Assembly: GCF_016722965.1 (NCBI RefSeq)
Contig: NZ_JAEQNB010000011.1
Coordinates: 1-64,000 of the forward strand
Direction: 5' to 3'
Length of the DNA stretch: 64,000 bases
Source: Tumebacillus amylolyticus
Lineage (GTDB): Bacteria; Bacillota; Bacilli; Tumebacillales; Tumebacillaceae
A program made the translations under genes and the position numbers. Shown here piece by piece: positions 50,993-60,031 of the stretch. Position 1 is the stretch's first letter. Every line of letters starts with the position of its first letter. The notes under the pieces were generated by a model that searched no databases, was not told the origin of the DNA, and saw only the letters and a list, made by a program, of their open reading frames with translations.

Positions 50993-51235
50993 CTACTTGT
51001 CCAGACCGATGAGGCGCAACAGATAACTGACACCAAGGTCAAATGCGAAGATCAGCAGAATCATAAACAGGCACGTACCCAGTACGACCATCGTATAACT
51101 CAACAGCTCTTTGCGATTCGGCCAGCGAACACGCTTCAACTCGCCCCAAGCGTCCTTGAAGTACATACCGGTACGCTTGAAGATGTTTGGGCGGCGTTCG
51201 TTGGTTTCAGTTGCGACCGTAGAAGATCCTGCCAT
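50993..51235 (-). CDS. secE: Protein translocase subunit SecE
   Basis: An 80-residue single-span clamp of the Sec channel, the short Gram-positive form with one transmembrane helix (about 47-72). FKDAWGELKRVRWPNRKEL is the conserved amphipathic motif. It is encoded between rpmG and nusG; the SecY and SecA partners are also in this window. Confidence 0.96.
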   Translation of the reverse strand: MAGSSTVATETNERRPNIFKRTGMYFKDAWGELKRVRWPNRKELLSYTMVVLGTCLFMILLIFAFDLGVSYLLRLIGLDK

Positions 51236-51267
51236 TCGTGTTCACCCCTTGTCCGAGTGCGACACCA

Positions 51268-51417
51268 TTAGCGGGTTTCGCGGTGCGCAGTGTGAGAGTT
51301 GCAGAACTTGCAAAACTTCTTCAACTCGATGCGGTCCGGATTGTTTTTCTTGTTTTTCTTGGTGATGTAGTTGCGTTGCTTGCAATCGGTGCAAGCAAGA
51401 GTAACGTTCACGCGCAT
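51268..51417 (-). CDS. rpmG: 50S ribosomal protein L33 (zinc form)
   Basis: A 49-residue protein found by translating the gap upstream of sec[21 protein letters not shown]... ending [12 protein letters not shown] and CKFC supply four zinc-binding cysteines, the C+ form. The ATG at 51417 follows AGGAGGTG. The rpmG-secE-nusG order is conserved. Confidence 0.96.
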   Translation of the reverse strand: MRVNVTLACTDCKQRNYITKKNKKNNPDRIELKKFCKFCNSHTAHRETR

Positions 51418-51486
51418 CTATGGACACCTCCTACTATTGGATGCTCTTTATCACATACTATTCCATTAAGACATGGATACCTATCT

Positions 51487-51515
51487 AAATTAGCATATCA
51501 ACAAGGCCGTGTCAA
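51487..51515 (-). promoter_or_regulatory. Candidate promoter of rpmG-secE-nusG
   Basis: Perfect TTGACA (51515-51510), 17 bases, TAATTT (51492-51487). The -10 is weak. It lies between the tRNA terminator and rpmG. Confidence 0.55.
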
Positions 51516-51562
51516 CCTGTCACCTTATGCATGATATCCACAAATCTGCCAGCCTATACATT

Positions 51563-51601
51563 TAAAAAAAGAGAGCCACACGCTCACGCGTGCGTCTCTC
51601 C
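51563..51601 (-). terminator. Terminator of the initiator tRNA gene
   Basis: GAGAGACGCACGC / GCGTGTGGCTCTC stem with a short loop, followed on the minus strand by seven T. Confidence 0.9.
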
Positions 51602-51616
51602 TCTTCTAAAAACGGT

Positions 51617-51692
51617 TGGTTGCGGGGACAGGACTTGAACCTGCGACCTTCGGGTTATGAGCCCGACGAGCTGCCAACTGCTCCACCCCGCG
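51617..51692 (-). tRNA. Initiator tRNA-fMet (anticodon CAT)
   Basis: A 76-base cloverleaf on the minus strand starting CGCGGGG and ending CCCCGCAACCA, with an encoded CCA. Two features mark it as the initiator: the first base pair is an unpaired C1-A72, and the anticodon stem has three consecutive G-C pairs beside the CTCATAA loop. It is a single-gene unit with its own promoter and terminator between sigH and rpmG. Confidence 0.93.
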
Positions 51693-51743
51693 ATAGGATC
51701 GGCTGGGTCTGAGTTGCACCGCATCCCTCAGCCGACAAGACTT

Positions 51744-51772
51744 AGTATACAGCATCCGTTCACATAACGCAA
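51744..51772 (-). promoter_or_regulatory. Sigma-A promoter of the initiator tRNA gene
   Basis: TTGCGT (51772-51767), 17 bases, TATACT (51749-51744), about 50 bases upstream of the tRNA. A hairpin CGGCTGAG / CCCAGCCG lies between it and the mature 5' end. Confidence 0.7.
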
Positions 51773-51781
51773 GTGGTTCAT

Positions 51782-52429
51782 TCAATTGACGTTTCGCACT
51801 TCCAGATATCGCTCCAGCTTGCGCTTGACGCGCTGCAAGGCGTTGTCAATCGACTTGACATGGCGCTTCAAATCAACGGCAATCTCTTGGTACGAACGGC
51901 CGTCGAGATAGAGCATGAGAACTTTGCGCTCCAAGTCGCTCAGAATCTCGCCCATGCGGACTTCGATGTCATCGAACTCTTCTTGGTTGATGATCAGCTC
52001 TTCCGGGTCGGTGACACGGGAGCCGCAGATCACGTCGAGGAGAGTGCGGTCAGAGTCTTCGTCGTAGATCGGCTTGTCCAGGGAAACGTAGGAGTTCAAG
52101 GGGATATGCTTCTGTCTGGTAGCGGTCTTGATTGCGGTGATGATCTGCCGAGTGATGCACAGTTCGGCGAATGCCTTAAACGAGGCCAATTTGTCATCGC
52201 GGAAGTCGCGGATCGACTTGTACAAGCCGATCATACCCTCTTGGACGATGTCCTCGCGATCCGCTCCGATGAGGAAGTAGGAACGTGCTTTCGCGCGCAC
52301 GAAGTTCTTGTATTTGTTAATCAGATGCTCAAGCGCTTCGTCGTCGCCCTGTCGGACGAGTTCGACTAAGTCCTCGTCGGACATGACCTCGAGGTCTAGC
52401 GATTGACCTGTCGTTACATCGGTAGCCAA
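51782..52429 (-). CDS. sigH: RNA polymerase sigma-H factor
   Basis: A 215-residue sigma-70-family factor for post-exponential and early sporulation genes. Region 2 (DREDIVQEGMIGLYKSIRDF, the core-binding and -10 recognition part) and region 4 with a helix-turn-helix (LDGRSYQEIAVDLKRHVKSI) are intact. The start is a TTG at 52429 after GGAGGG. The gene order rlmB-yacP-sigH matches Bacillus subtilis. Confidence 0.97.
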   Translation of the reverse strand: MATDVTTGQSLDLEVMSDEDLVELVRQGDDEALEHLINKYKNFVRAKARSYFLIGADREDIVQEGMIGLYKSIRDFRDDKLASFKAFAELCITRQIITAIKTATRQKHIPLNSYVSLDKPIYDEDSDRTLLDVICGSRVTDPEELIINQEEFDDIEVRMGEILSDLERKVLMLYLDGRSYQEIAVDLKRHVKSIDNALQRVKRKLERYLEVRNVN

Positions 52430-52514
52430 CTCTCATCCCTCCGACCTAGGCGTGACGCCGAGAATGAGATTATTATACTTTATGTAATCTAGTAGGGTCA
52501 ATTGCTAACTTCCG

Positions 52515-53027
52515 TCATTTCCTTCTCCACTTTTCGAACATTTCTCGAACTTCGGGCGAAAGATGGTTTCCAAGTCGGTTCGACCCGGGAGTCAAACCCT
52601 TCATCCGCTCTTCGATTTCCTTTTTGGCGTCTCGCATGTAGATGCGCAACTCTCGTGCCGAGATGCGGAGGGCCCCGCCGCCAAACGTCACTTGTTGCTC
52701 GACGTAATCGCTCGTCGCCACATAGACGTGGCGGCGGACCTTCTGCCGTTCATATTCATACACCAGCCGCTCGATCAGCTCATCGGCCGTTTCGAGCTCT
52801 TTGGTGTACAACAACCGGACGCCGCCGACGGTCTCCTCCGTCTGCCCGCCGCGCGCCAGATGAGCATCGAAGACAACGATCACCTCGCGCCCGGTGATCG
52901 CTTTGTATTCCTTGAGATCGTCTAAGAGCAGATCCCGCGCGGCTTCCAGACTCTGCGCTTTCAGCCCCCGCAGAACCGGCCAGTCCCCGATGATGTTGTA
53001 CCCGTCAACGATGAGGACTTCTCGCAT
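52515..53027 (-). CDS. rae1: NYN-domain ribonuclease YacP (Rae1)
   Basis: A PIN-like NYN endonuclease of about 170 residues. LIVDGYNIIGDW holds the first acidic residue, VVFDAHLA the second, and VYVATSDYVEQQ the third. In Bacillus subtilis Rae1 enters the ribosomal A site and cuts mRNA. ATG 53027 (MREVLIVDG) is preferred over a TTG six bases earlier; the ribosome site is weak. It follows rlmB by 19 bases. Confidence 0.92.
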   Translation of the reverse strand: MREVLIVDGYNIIGDWPVLRGLKAQSLEAARDLLLDDLKEYKAITGREVIVVFDAHLARGGQTEETVGGVRLLYTKELETADELIERLVYEYERQKVRRHVYVATSDYVEQQVTFGGGALRISARELRIYMRDAKKEIEERMKGLTPGSNRLGNHLSPEVREMFEKWRRK

Positions 53028-53046
53028 GATCAATCACGAGGCTGCG

Positions 53047-54033
53047 TCAGCGCTTTTCGCCGCGCTGGCGGAGCACTTCATAGAGCAGGATGCCGGTCGC
53101 AACACCTGCGTTGAGCGATTGAACTTGTCCGATCATCGGCAGACGCACGAGGTGGTCGCAACGTTTCTTCACGACTTCGCCGAGGCCTTTGCCTTCGTTG
53201 CCGATGACGAGGACGGTCGGGACGGTCATGTCGACTTGGTGGTAGAGCGCTTCGCCGTCCACGTCGGTGCCGACGACCCAGTAGCCCATTTTTTTCAGAG
53301 ATTCAATCGCTTGCGAGATGTTGGCGACGCGGGCGACCGGGATGTGTTCAATCGCACCGGCGGACGCTTTGGCTACCGTTGCGGTCAGCGGCACGGCACG
53401 GCGTTTCGGAATGACGATCCCATGCGCGCCGACACCGTCAGCCGAACGCAAGATCGAGCCCAAGTTGTGCGGGTCTTCGATTTCGTCGAGCACGATGATC
53501 AGGCCCGGGCGCGGAGAGTTGTTCGCCGCTTCCACGATGTCTTCGAGCTCTACATAATCCTTGGCTGCGATGTACGCGATGACGCCTTGGTGGTTGCGGC
53601 CTTCGGAGATCTGGTCGAGTTTGTTTTTCGGAACGGTTTGCACGACGATCGAAGCTGCGCGAGCTTTGGCGAGGATCTCCATGACGGACGAGCCGGTTGC
53701 GCCTTCGGTCATGAGGATTTTGTTGATCGTGCGGTTTGCTTTCAGTGCTTCGAGAACCGGGTGACGGCCTTCGACTTGCTCGTTCGGGTTGCCGGCCGCT
53801 TCTTCGGTACGCGGGCCGCGACGCTCAAAACGCTCGCCACGGTCCGGGCGATCCGAACGCTCGGAACGGTCGAATCCTGCACGGCCGCCGCCACGGGTGC
53901 CGCGTTCTTCGCGCTCTTCACCGCCTGCGTCTCGTACAAATTTCGCTTTGCCTGCAAAACGGTCGTTGGAACGACCGCGGCCGGCACCTGCTGCTTTTTT
54001 CGCGCGTGCTGCTTGGGAAGGGTATTTTTTCAT
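53047..54033 (-). CDS. rlmB: 23S rRNA (guanosine-2'-O)-methyltransferase, RlmB type
   Basis: A 328-residue SPOUT methyltransferase. The core has a substrate-binding N-terminal domain (VEGRHPVLEALKAN), then motifs NLGSILRSADGVGAHG, IGNEGKGLG and SLNAGVATGILLYE that form the trefoil knot. The first 75 or so residues are an unusual Arg/Gly/Glu-rich low-complexity extension (RGTRGGGRAGF-like). ATG 54033 follows GAGGAGA. It lies between mrnC and yacP. Confidence 0.93.
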   Translation of the reverse strand: MKKYPSQAARAKKAAGAGRGRSNDRFAGKAKFVRDAGGEEREERGTRGGGRAGFDRSERSDRPDRGERFERRGPRTEEAAGNPNEQVEGRHPVLEALKANRTINKILMTEGATGSSVMEILAKARAASIVVQTVPKNKLDQISEGRNHQGVIAYIAAKDYVELEDIVEAANNSPRPGLIIVLDEIEDPHNLGSILRSADGVGAHGIVIPKRRAVPLTATVAKASAGAIEHIPVARVANISQAIESLKKMGYWVVGTDVDGEALYHQVDMTVPTVLVIGNEGKGLGEVVKKRCDHLVRLPMIGQVQSLNAGVATGILLYEVLRQRGEKR

Positions 54034-54055
54034 AGTATCGTCTCCTCTAGAGTTC

Positions 54056-54508
54056 TTAGTTGTCTTGGGATTCCAGCCATTGAATCGCGTGGGTTGCCAG
54101 TTCCTGCAAACGGTCATAGCGGGCTTGCAGGTACAAGTAGCCCAGCAGACTCTCAAAGCCCGTCGCATAGCGGTAGTCGATCAGGTCGCCGTTTTTCGGC
54201 GTAGACCCGGACTTGGCATTGCGTCCGCGCTTGACGACGTTCATCTCTTCCTCGGACAGGGAGTCGGAGAGGAAGTGCAACACGTCCGCCTGCGACTTCG
54301 CTTTGACATAGCGGGTCGCATACTTGTGCAAGCGGTTCGGTTGCATCTCGCCCTTGCACAGCAAATGCTGGCGGATGAACATCTCCCAGACGGCGTCGCC
54401 CATGTAGGCGAGCGGTAGTCCGGGCATTTCCTGCGGTTTTTTCACAAGGGGCGTGATGGGTGTCAAGCCCCGGACGGCGGCGTTTTCGCTCTCGGTGTTC
54501 ATTTCCAT
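54056..54508 (-). CDS. mrnC: Mini-ribonuclease III
   Basis: A 150-residue RNase III catalytic domain without the double-stranded RNA-binding domain. LAYMGDAVWEMFIRQ is the signature helix with the catalytic Asp and Glu; the second acidic cluster is ATGFESLLGYLYL. Matures 23S rRNA ends in Bacillus. The ATG shares one base with the cysS stop (TGATG), so the two are translationally coupled. Confidence 0.95.
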   Translation of the reverse strand: MEMNTESENAAVRGLTPITPLVKKPQEMPGLPLAYMGDAVWEMFIRQHLLCKGEMQPNRLHKYATRYVKAKSQADVLHFLSDSLSEEEMNVVKRGRNAKSGSTPKNGDLIDYRYATGFESLLGYLYLQARYDRLQELATHAIQWLESQDN

Positions 54509-55896
54509 CACTTCCGTCTCCAGCGAATCCCTTGCGGTGTATCTTCGAGCACGATGCCCATTTCGGTCAGCTTGTCGCGAATCTCGTCCGCTCGTGCCCA
54601 GTTTTTGCTTGCGCGCGCTTCGGTGCGCTCGACGATCAACTGCTCGACCTCGGCGTCCAAATTCGCTTTCTCAGCGGCGAGGGGCACCGCCAGTACGCCC
54701 ATCAGTTCTTCAAAAAGCGCCATGTACGCTTGGAGCGTCTGCCGCTCTACGGTCTCTTGGCGGAGGTACTTGTTGGCATCGCTCGCAAGTTCAAAAATGG
54801 CGGTGATCCCGTCTGCCGTGTTGAAGTCATCGTCCATCGCCGCCACAAATTGGGCGCGGAAATGTTCCAAATCCACTTTCTCAGCATCGCCGTCCGTGGA
54901 CGACTCTAGACGATGTTTGAGGTTGGCGTAGGAAGCGCGGATGCGATCCAAGCCGTTTTGGGCATTCTCGACCAGTTCTTCCGAGAAGTTGACCGGGTTG
55001 CGGTAGTGCGCGGAGAGGAGCAAGAAGCGCAGCACAGCCCCTTCGTACTTCTCCAACAACTCACGGGTTGTGAAAAAATTGCCGGTGGACTTCGACATTT
55101 TTTCGTTGTTCAAGTTCAGGAACTCGTTGTGCATCCAGTAGGTTGCGAGCGGTTTGTGCGTGCAGGACTCCGACTGGGCGATCTCGTTCTCATGGTGTGG
55201 GAAGGTCAGGTCCACCCCGCCGCCGTGGATGTCGATCTGCTCGCCGAGGTGCTTGCGGATCATCGCCGAGCATTCGATGTGCCAGCCCGGACGACCCTCG
55301 CCCCACGGAGACGACCACGCGATTTCGCCGGGTTTCGCCGCTTTCCAAAGCGCGAAGTCGGTGGGGTTTTGCTTCTTGTCGTTCACATCGACGCGGGCGC
55401 CGGCGACGAGGTTTTCCATCGTCTGTTTGGAGAGCTTGCCGTACTCGGGGAACGAACGTTCGGAGAAGTACACATCCCCGCCGGATTCATACGCGTGGCC
55501 CGTCTCCACCAATTCTTGAATCATCGCGATGATCTCGTTCATCTCTTCGGTGACGCGCGGGTACACGTCGGCGCGGGTGACGTGCAAGGCTTCCACGTCG
55601 GTGAAAAACGCCTCCACGTACTTGTCGGCGACTTCCTGCGGCGAGATGCCTTCTTGCAGACCGCGCTTGATGATCTTGTCATCGACGTCGGTGAAGTTCA
55701 TGACGTACTTGACGTTGTAGCCACGGTATTTCAGGTAGCGGCGCACTTGGTCGAACACCACAAACGGGCGAGCGTTCCCGATGTGGAAAAAGTTATAGAC
55801 CGTCGGTCCGCAGACGTACATCTTGACTTGATTTGCATCGAGCGGTTGAAAAGGTTCTTTTTGCCTGGACAGGGTGTTATAGACTTGAATGGACAT
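54508..55896 (-). CDS. cysS: Cysteinyl-tRNA synthetase
   Basis: A 462-residue class I synthetase. [15 protein letters not shown] holds a zinc cysteine and the HIGH motif; HIECSAM and the later His/Glu complete the zinc site; KMSKS is exact ([11 protein letters not shown]). It overlaps cysE by 20 bases and lies in the T-box-controlled cysE-cysS operon. Confidence 0.98.
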   Translation of the reverse strand: MSIQVYNTLSRQKEPFQPLDANQVKMYVCGPTVYNFFHIGNARPFVVFDQVRRYLKYRGYNVKYVMNFTDVDDKIIKRGLQEGISPQEVADKYVEAFFTDVEALHVTRADVYPRVTEEMNEIIAMIQELVETGHAYESGGDVYFSERSFPEYGKLSKQTMENLVAGARVDVNDKKQNPTDFALWKAAKPGEIAWSSPWGEGRPGWHIECSAMIRKHLGEQIDIHGGGVDLTFPHHENEIAQSESCTHKPLATYWMHNEFLNLNNEKMSKSTGNFFTTRELLEKYEGAVLRFLLLSAHYRNPVNFSEELVENAQNGLDRIRASYANLKHRLESSTDGDAEKVDLEHFRAQFVAAMDDDFNTADGITAIFELASDANKYLRQETVERQTLQAYMALFEELMGVLAVPLAAEKANLDAEVEQLIVERTEARASKNWARADEIRDKLTEMGIVLEDTPQGIRWRRK

Positions 55897-56551
55897 CGGT
55901 CTGTTCTCCCCTTACTTGGTGCTGTTGTAGTTTTTCCACTTCCGCCTTCAAATCATCAATCTGTTGTTGCATCTGTTTGACGATCTCCATGACGGGGTCG
56001 GGCATGTTGCATTGGTCGAATTGGTCGACGCGGCGTCCGTCTTGCATGATGACTTTGCCGGGAATCCCCACGACGGTGGAGTTGGGCGGCACTTCACGCA
56101 GAACGACGGAGCCGGCTCCGATCTTCGAGTTGTCGCCGATGGTGAAGGAACCGAGCACTTTGGCGCCGGATGCCACCATGACGTTGTTGCCAAGCGTCGG
56201 GTGACGCTTGCCTTTTTCCTTGCCTGTTCCTCCGAGCGTGACGCCTTGGTAGAGCGTGCAATCATCGCCGACGATTGCCGTCTCGCCGATGACGACGCCC
56301 ATGCCGTGGTCGATAAACAGACGGCGGCCGATCTGGGCACCGGGATGAATCTCGATGCCGGTGAACCAACGTCCGATTTGCGACACCATGCGTGCCGGTG
56401 TCCGCCAGCCCCAGCTCCACAGCTTGTGTGACAAGATGTGGAACCAGATTGCATGGAGCCCCGAATAGGTCATAAACACTTCAAAGGTACTCCGCGCGGC
56501 CGGGTCGTGCTTCAAAACGGTCTGTATATCCTCTCGAATCCTTGCAAACAT
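55877..56551 (-). CDS. cysE: Serine O-acetyltransferase
   Basis: Makes O-acetylserine, the first step of cysteine synthesis. The 224-residue product has an N-terminal helical domain and a left-handed beta-helix of hexapeptide repeats ([22 protein letters not shown]-like, with the catalytic His). A 45-residue C-terminal tail with heptad-like spacing follows. ATG 56551 is chosen; upstream codons lie in the T-box leader. The operon is controlled by a Cys T-box. Confidence 0.97.
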   Translation of the reverse strand: MFARIREDIQTVLKHDPAARSTFEVFMTYSGLHAIWFHILSHKLWSWGWRTPARMVSQIGRWFTGIEIHPGAQIGRRLFIDHGMGVVIGETAIVGDDCTLYQGVTLGGTGKEKGKRHPTLGNNVMVASGAKVLGSFTIGDNSKIGAGSVVLREVPPNSTVVGIPGKVIMQDGRRVDQFDQCNMPDPVMEIVKQMQQQIDDLKAEVEKLQQHQVRGEQTDVHSSL

Positions 56552-56596
56552 ATGGTGTTCCCCCCTCTGTCTCCCCAACTGCACGTGCCAATTCGT

Positions 56597-56860
56597 CAAA
56601 AAAAGCCCGTCTCTACCCCAAGGGTCAGAGACGGGCTGTTCGCACCGTGGTTCCACTCTGCTTGGTCTCCCCATTGGATAGGGGTCGACCCGCTCAAGAC
56701 CCGATAACGGAGGTCAGGCGTCGGGCATTGCCTCCCGCGAAAAACAAGGCGCATTTCACAGAGTCGTCTCCTCGTTCCCACTTCCAGCCTTGACGTTGTC
56801 GTCTTGGTGGGAACTCTCTGGCAGGTCGTACGCTGTTACTTTTCCTTGCTCTTGATCTTT
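56597..56860 (-). ncRNA. T-box riboswitch (cysteine) upstream of cysE-cysS
   Basis: The minus strand contains the T-box sequence AGAGTGGAACCACGG (about 56659-56644) and, just after it, a strong terminator (GCCCGTCTCT / AGAGACGGGC, T run; 56598-56638). Farther 5' is a stem-loop region with a TGC codon in GAAATGCGCC (TGC at 56753-56751), the likely specifier for tRNA-Cys. Uncharged tRNA-Cys would favour antitermination and raise cysE-cysS expression. This fits the known cysES T-box of Bacillus. Confidence 0.93.
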
Positions 56861-56877
56861 CCTGATCTATATCTGTT

Positions 56878-58320
56878 TTATTGTACCAGTTGGGTCAGAC
56901 GGTTGACAACTTTTTCACGGCCCAAAAGCGCGAGCGTCATGTTGAGGTCGCGGCCGTGAACATGACCCGTCGCAGCGACGCGCACCGGCATGAACAGTTG
57001 CTTGCCTTTGAAGCCCGTTTCCTTCTGCACTTCTTTGAGCGCCGCTTGGATCGATTCGGCGTTGAACGTCTCCACGTTTTGCGCTTTGTCGCGGAAGGCG
57101 GCGAGGACGGTCGGTACGGACTCTTCGCTGAGCACGGCCTTTGCTTCTTCATCGTATGCAACTTCCGTCTCGAAGAACAGGGCGGCGTGCTCGGCCATTT
57201 CCGAAACGGACGTCAACCCGTCTTTGAAGAGGGCGACAAGTTGCGTGACCCAAGCGCGGTCAAAGTCGTCTGCGAGGAAGCCCGCTTTTTGCAAGAACGG
57301 GATCGCGAGGTCGACGATGCGGTCGAGGTCTGCCGATTTGATGTATTGGCCGTTCATCCACGCAAGTTTGCCGGAGTCGAACGTCGCCCCGGACTTCTGC
57401 ACGCGCTCGAACGAGAATTGCTCGATCAGCTCGTCCATCGTGAACATCTCCTGTTCGCCGCCCGGCGACCAACCGAGCAGGGCGAGGAAGTTGTTGATCG
57501 CTTCCGGCAGGTAGCCCATTTCCTCGTATTGCTCGATGAACTGGACGATCGACTCGTCGCGCTTGGAGAGCTTTTTGCCGGTTTCGTTCAAGATCAGCGG
57601 CAAGTGGGCGAATTCCGGGAGGGTCCAGCCGAACGCTTCGTAGATCAGCAATTGGCGCGGGGTGTTGGAGAGATGCTCTTCGCCGCGCACGACGTGCGAG
57701 ATCTTCATCAGCGCGTCGTCGATGGTGACGGCGAAGTTGTAGGTCGGGATGCCGTCCGACTTGACGATGACGAAATCGCCGATGCCGTTCGATTCGAATT
57801 CAATCTCGCCGCGGATCATGTCGTGGAATTTCAGGACATGGTCGTCCGGCACGCGGAATCGGATGGTGAATTTGTGACCGGCCGCTTCGTGCGCCGCTTT
57901 TTGCTCGGTCGTGAGGTGGCGGCACTTGCCGAGGTAGCGCGGCAGTTCGCCTTTGGCGCTCAGTTCTTCGCGTTCCGCTTCCAGTTCTTCTTCGGAGCAG
58001 TAGCAGGGGTACGCTTTGCCTTCTGCGAGGAGTTTGTCGGTGTATTCGCGGTAGATGTCGAGGCGCTCCATGCAGGAGTACGGACCGTATTCGCCGCCGA
58101 CGCGCGGGCCTTCGTCCCAGAGCAGACCGAGCCATTCGAAACCGTTCATGAAGCCGACTTCGGCGTTTTCCTTGTTGCGGTTTTGGTCGGTGTCTTCGAT
58201 GCGCAGGATGTACGTCCCGCCGTGCTTTTTCGCGTACAAGTAGTTAAAAAGTGCGGTACGCGCTCCGCCGATATGTAAGTGCCCGGTCGGGCTCGGTGCG
58301 TATCTCAAGCGAACTGTCAC
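56878..58320 (-). CDS. gltX: Glutamyl-tRNA synthetase
   Basis: A 480-residue class I synthetase, probably nondiscriminating as in most Firmicutes. TVRLRYAPSPTGHLHIGG contains the HIGH-type motif and KLSKRDES the KMSKS-type motif. Start is a GTG at 58320, eight bases after GGAGG. It lies between ispF and the Cys T-box, the same order as Bacillus subtilis. Confidence 0.98.
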   Translation of the reverse strand: MTVRLRYAPSPTGHLHIGGARTALFNYLYAKKHGGTYILRIEDTDQNRNKENAEVGFMNGFEWLGLLWDEGPRVGGEYGPYSCMERLDIYREYTDKLLAEGKAYPCYCSEEELEAEREELSAKGELPRYLGKCRHLTTEQKAAHEAAGHKFTIRFRVPDDHVLKFHDMIRGEIEFESNGIGDFVIVKSDGIPTYNFAVTIDDALMKISHVVRGEEHLSNTPRQLLIYEAFGWTLPEFAHLPLILNETGKKLSKRDESIVQFIEQYEEMGYLPEAINNFLALLGWSPGGEQEMFTMDELIEQFSFERVQKSGATFDSGKLAWMNGQYIKSADLDRIVDLAIPFLQKAGFLADDFDRAWVTQLVALFKDGLTSVSEMAEHAALFFETEVAYDEEAKAVLSEESVPTVLAAFRDKAQNVETFNAESIQAALKEVQKETGFKGKQLFMPVRVAATGHVHGRDLNMTLALLGREKVVNRLTQLVQ

Positions 58321-58383
58321 GATGCATGCCTCCACGTTTTTCAATTTGGTGCCGGTATTTCATGTATGCCTATATGAAGTATA

Positions 58384-58860
58384 TCACTTTTTGAAAAGCA
58401 GAACGACCGCCTGTGCCGCGATGCCTTCCTCGCGACCGACGAAGCCGAGTTTCTCGGTGGTCGTCGCTTTTACGTTGACTTGGTCGAGGTCGGCTCCCAA
58501 CTCACGCGCCAAAACGCCGCGCATCTCGTCGATGTACGGACGCAATTTCGGGCGTTGGGCCATGATCACGCAGTCGAGGTTGCCCAGAACGTATCCGCGT
58601 TCGGTGGCAAGGCTCCAAACGTGGGTGAGCAGTTTGACCGAATCGGCGCCTTTGAAACGCTCGTCGGTGTCGGGAAAATGCAAGCCGATGTCGCCGAGCG
58701 CGAGGGCGCCGAGGATCGCGTCTTTGACCGCATGGAGGAGCACGTCTGCGTCGGAATGTCCGAGCAGACCTTTTTCGTGCGGGATGGTGATGCCGCCGAG
58801 GATCAGCGGGCGGTTTTCTACAAGTTCATGGACGTCGTAGCCCATACCGATTCGCATCAT
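58384..58860 (-). CDS. ispF: 2-C-methyl-D-erythritol 2,4-cyclodiphosphate synthase
   Basis: Fifth step of the MEP isoprenoid pathway. The 158-residue product has the zinc ligands in GMGYDVHE (Asp, His) and in [13 protein letters not shown] (His). The C-terminal CTP-binding [12 protein letters not shown] motif is present. The start overlaps the ispD stop. Confidence 0.98.
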   Translation of the reverse strand: MMRIGMGYDVHELVENRPLILGGITIPHEKGLLGHSDADVLLHAVKDAILGALALGDIGLHFPDTDERFKGADSVKLLTHVWSLATERGYVLGNLDCVIMAQRPKLRPYIDEMRGVLARELGADLDQVNVKATTTEKLGFVGREEGIAAQAVVLLFKK

Positions 58861-59555
58861 TGATTGTCAGTCCCCTTTCGAGCTCGCCACAACGCTTCGG
58901 CGATCACGAGGTCTTCCGGCGTGGTGACTTTGAGGTTGGAGTAGAGGCCTTCGACCATGGAGACCGGGTAGCCGGCCCATTCGACGAGCGAAGCGTCGTC
59001 TGTGCCCGTGTAGTCCTGCTCCCACGCGCGCATGTGCGCTTCGGCAAGCCATTCGCAGCGGAAGGCTTGGGGCGTGTGGACGGCCCAGAGGTCGGAGCGT
59101 TGGAGCGTTTCGCGGACTTGTCCTTGGTCGACGCGTTTGATCGTATCTTTGACAGGGACGCCGAGCGTGGCCGCGCCAAACATTTTGGCGGCGGTGAGGA
59201 CCGCTTCGACTTCCTCAGGGGTGACGAGGGGTCGAGCGGCGTCGTGGACGGCGGCGATCTCCGTGTTGTGGAGGAGAGCTCCGATGCCGTTGCGCACAGA
59301 ATCTTGGCGCTCACGGCCGCCGGCCACGACGTCGCCGATTTTGGAGAGGTGGTAGGCTTCGATCAATTCCGAGATATACGGGACATCTTCTGCCGCCACG
59401 ACCAGCACGATCCGGTGGACCGTCGGGCAGGCTGCCAACGTCTGCAAGGTACGCACGAGAATCGGCGCACCGTCGAGGGGCAGGTATTGTTTTTTCATCG
59501 CACTGCCCATCCGCGTTCCGCTTCCGGCTGCGACGACGATCACTTCCGTTTGCAT
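58857..59555 (-). CDS. ispD: 2-C-methyl-D-erythritol 4-phosphate cytidylyltransferase
   Basis: Third step of the MEP pathway. The 232-residue product has the Gly-rich CTP loop [11 protein letters not shown] and the KKQYLPL segment near the start, and [12 protein letters not shown] in the middle. It overlaps ispF by four bases. A promoter lies just upstream, after the toxin-island terminator. Confidence 0.98.
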   Translation of the reverse strand: MQTEVIVVAAGSGTRMGSAMKKQYLPLDGAPILVRTLQTLAACPTVHRIVLVVAAEDVPYISELIEAYHLSKIGDVVAGGRERQDSVRNGIGALLHNTEIAAVHDAARPLVTPEEVEAVLTAAKMFGAATLGVPVKDTIKRVDQGQVRETLQRSDLWAVHTPQAFRCEWLAEAHMRAWEQDYTGTDDASLVEWAGYPVSMVEGLYSNLKVTTPEDLVIAEALWRARKGTDNQ

Positions 59556-59592
59556 GTGGGGTTCATCCCTTCACGTAGACATTCTAGCCTTA

Positions 59593-59621
59593 TTCATACA
59601 GCAAAATTCGGTATTTGTCTA
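59593..59621 (-). promoter_or_regulatory. Candidate promoter of ispD-ispF
   Basis: TAGACA (59621-59616), 17 bases, TATGAA (59598-59593), about 40 bases upstream of ispD. Confidence 0.55.
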
Positions 59622-59633
59622 TTGGTAGGGAAA

Positions 59634-59655
59634 TAAAAAGGGAGCCTAGGGCTCC
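59634..59655 (-). terminator. Terminator of the toxin-immunity island
   Basis: GGAGCC / GGCTCC stem with a CTA loop, then CTTTTTATTT on the minus strand. The stem covers the stop of the SseB-domain gene. Confidence 0.75.
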
Positions 59656-60017
59656 GGTGGGTCGAAGAGAACCCCGTCTGCCAAGGCACGGCGTTCGAGG
59701 GAGTCGAATTCCTTGGAGGGTTCGGTGAACGGGTTGAGTACGACGGTGATCTCCGACCCGATGTTGGGAAAGACTTCGCGGACGGGGAGGAGCAGTTTCG
59801 GCTCGTGTTCAGGAACAACGGAGCGGAGCAACTCTTCCGAAGAGTAGCAGGGCAGCAGTGTTTTTCCTCCTGCCTCGTAAAAAGACAAGTGGTAGGTGTC
59901 GTCCGTCTTGTCGATCTGGCCTATGAAAAACAACTCTGCTTCCCACAGCGTTTTGTAGAACTCCGGTCGAAGGGCGGGGTCTTTTTTGGCTTGTTGTAAC
60001 AGGTCGGTCACTTTCAA
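59646..60017 (-). CDS. SseB N-terminal-domain protein, probable immunity or accessory protein
   Basis: A 123-residue single-domain protein matching the SseB N-terminal domain pattern: FYKTLWEAELFFIG near the start, LPCYSSEELLRSVVPE in the middle and VVLNPFTEPSKEFDSLERRALADG near the end. The start is a TTG at 60017, nine bases after GGGGG. It is third in a row after the toxin and an unknown gene (14-base gap). Its position suggests immunity or a partner role; the domain alone does not prove it. Confidence 0.75.
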   Translation of the reverse strand: MKVTDLLQQAKKDPALRPEFYKTLWEAELFFIGQIDKTDDTYHLSFYEAGGKTLLPCYSSEELLRSVVPEHEPKLLLPVREVFPNIGSEITVVLNPFTEPSKEFDSLERRALADGVLFDPPEP

Positions 60018-60031
60018 AAGATTTGGCCCCC

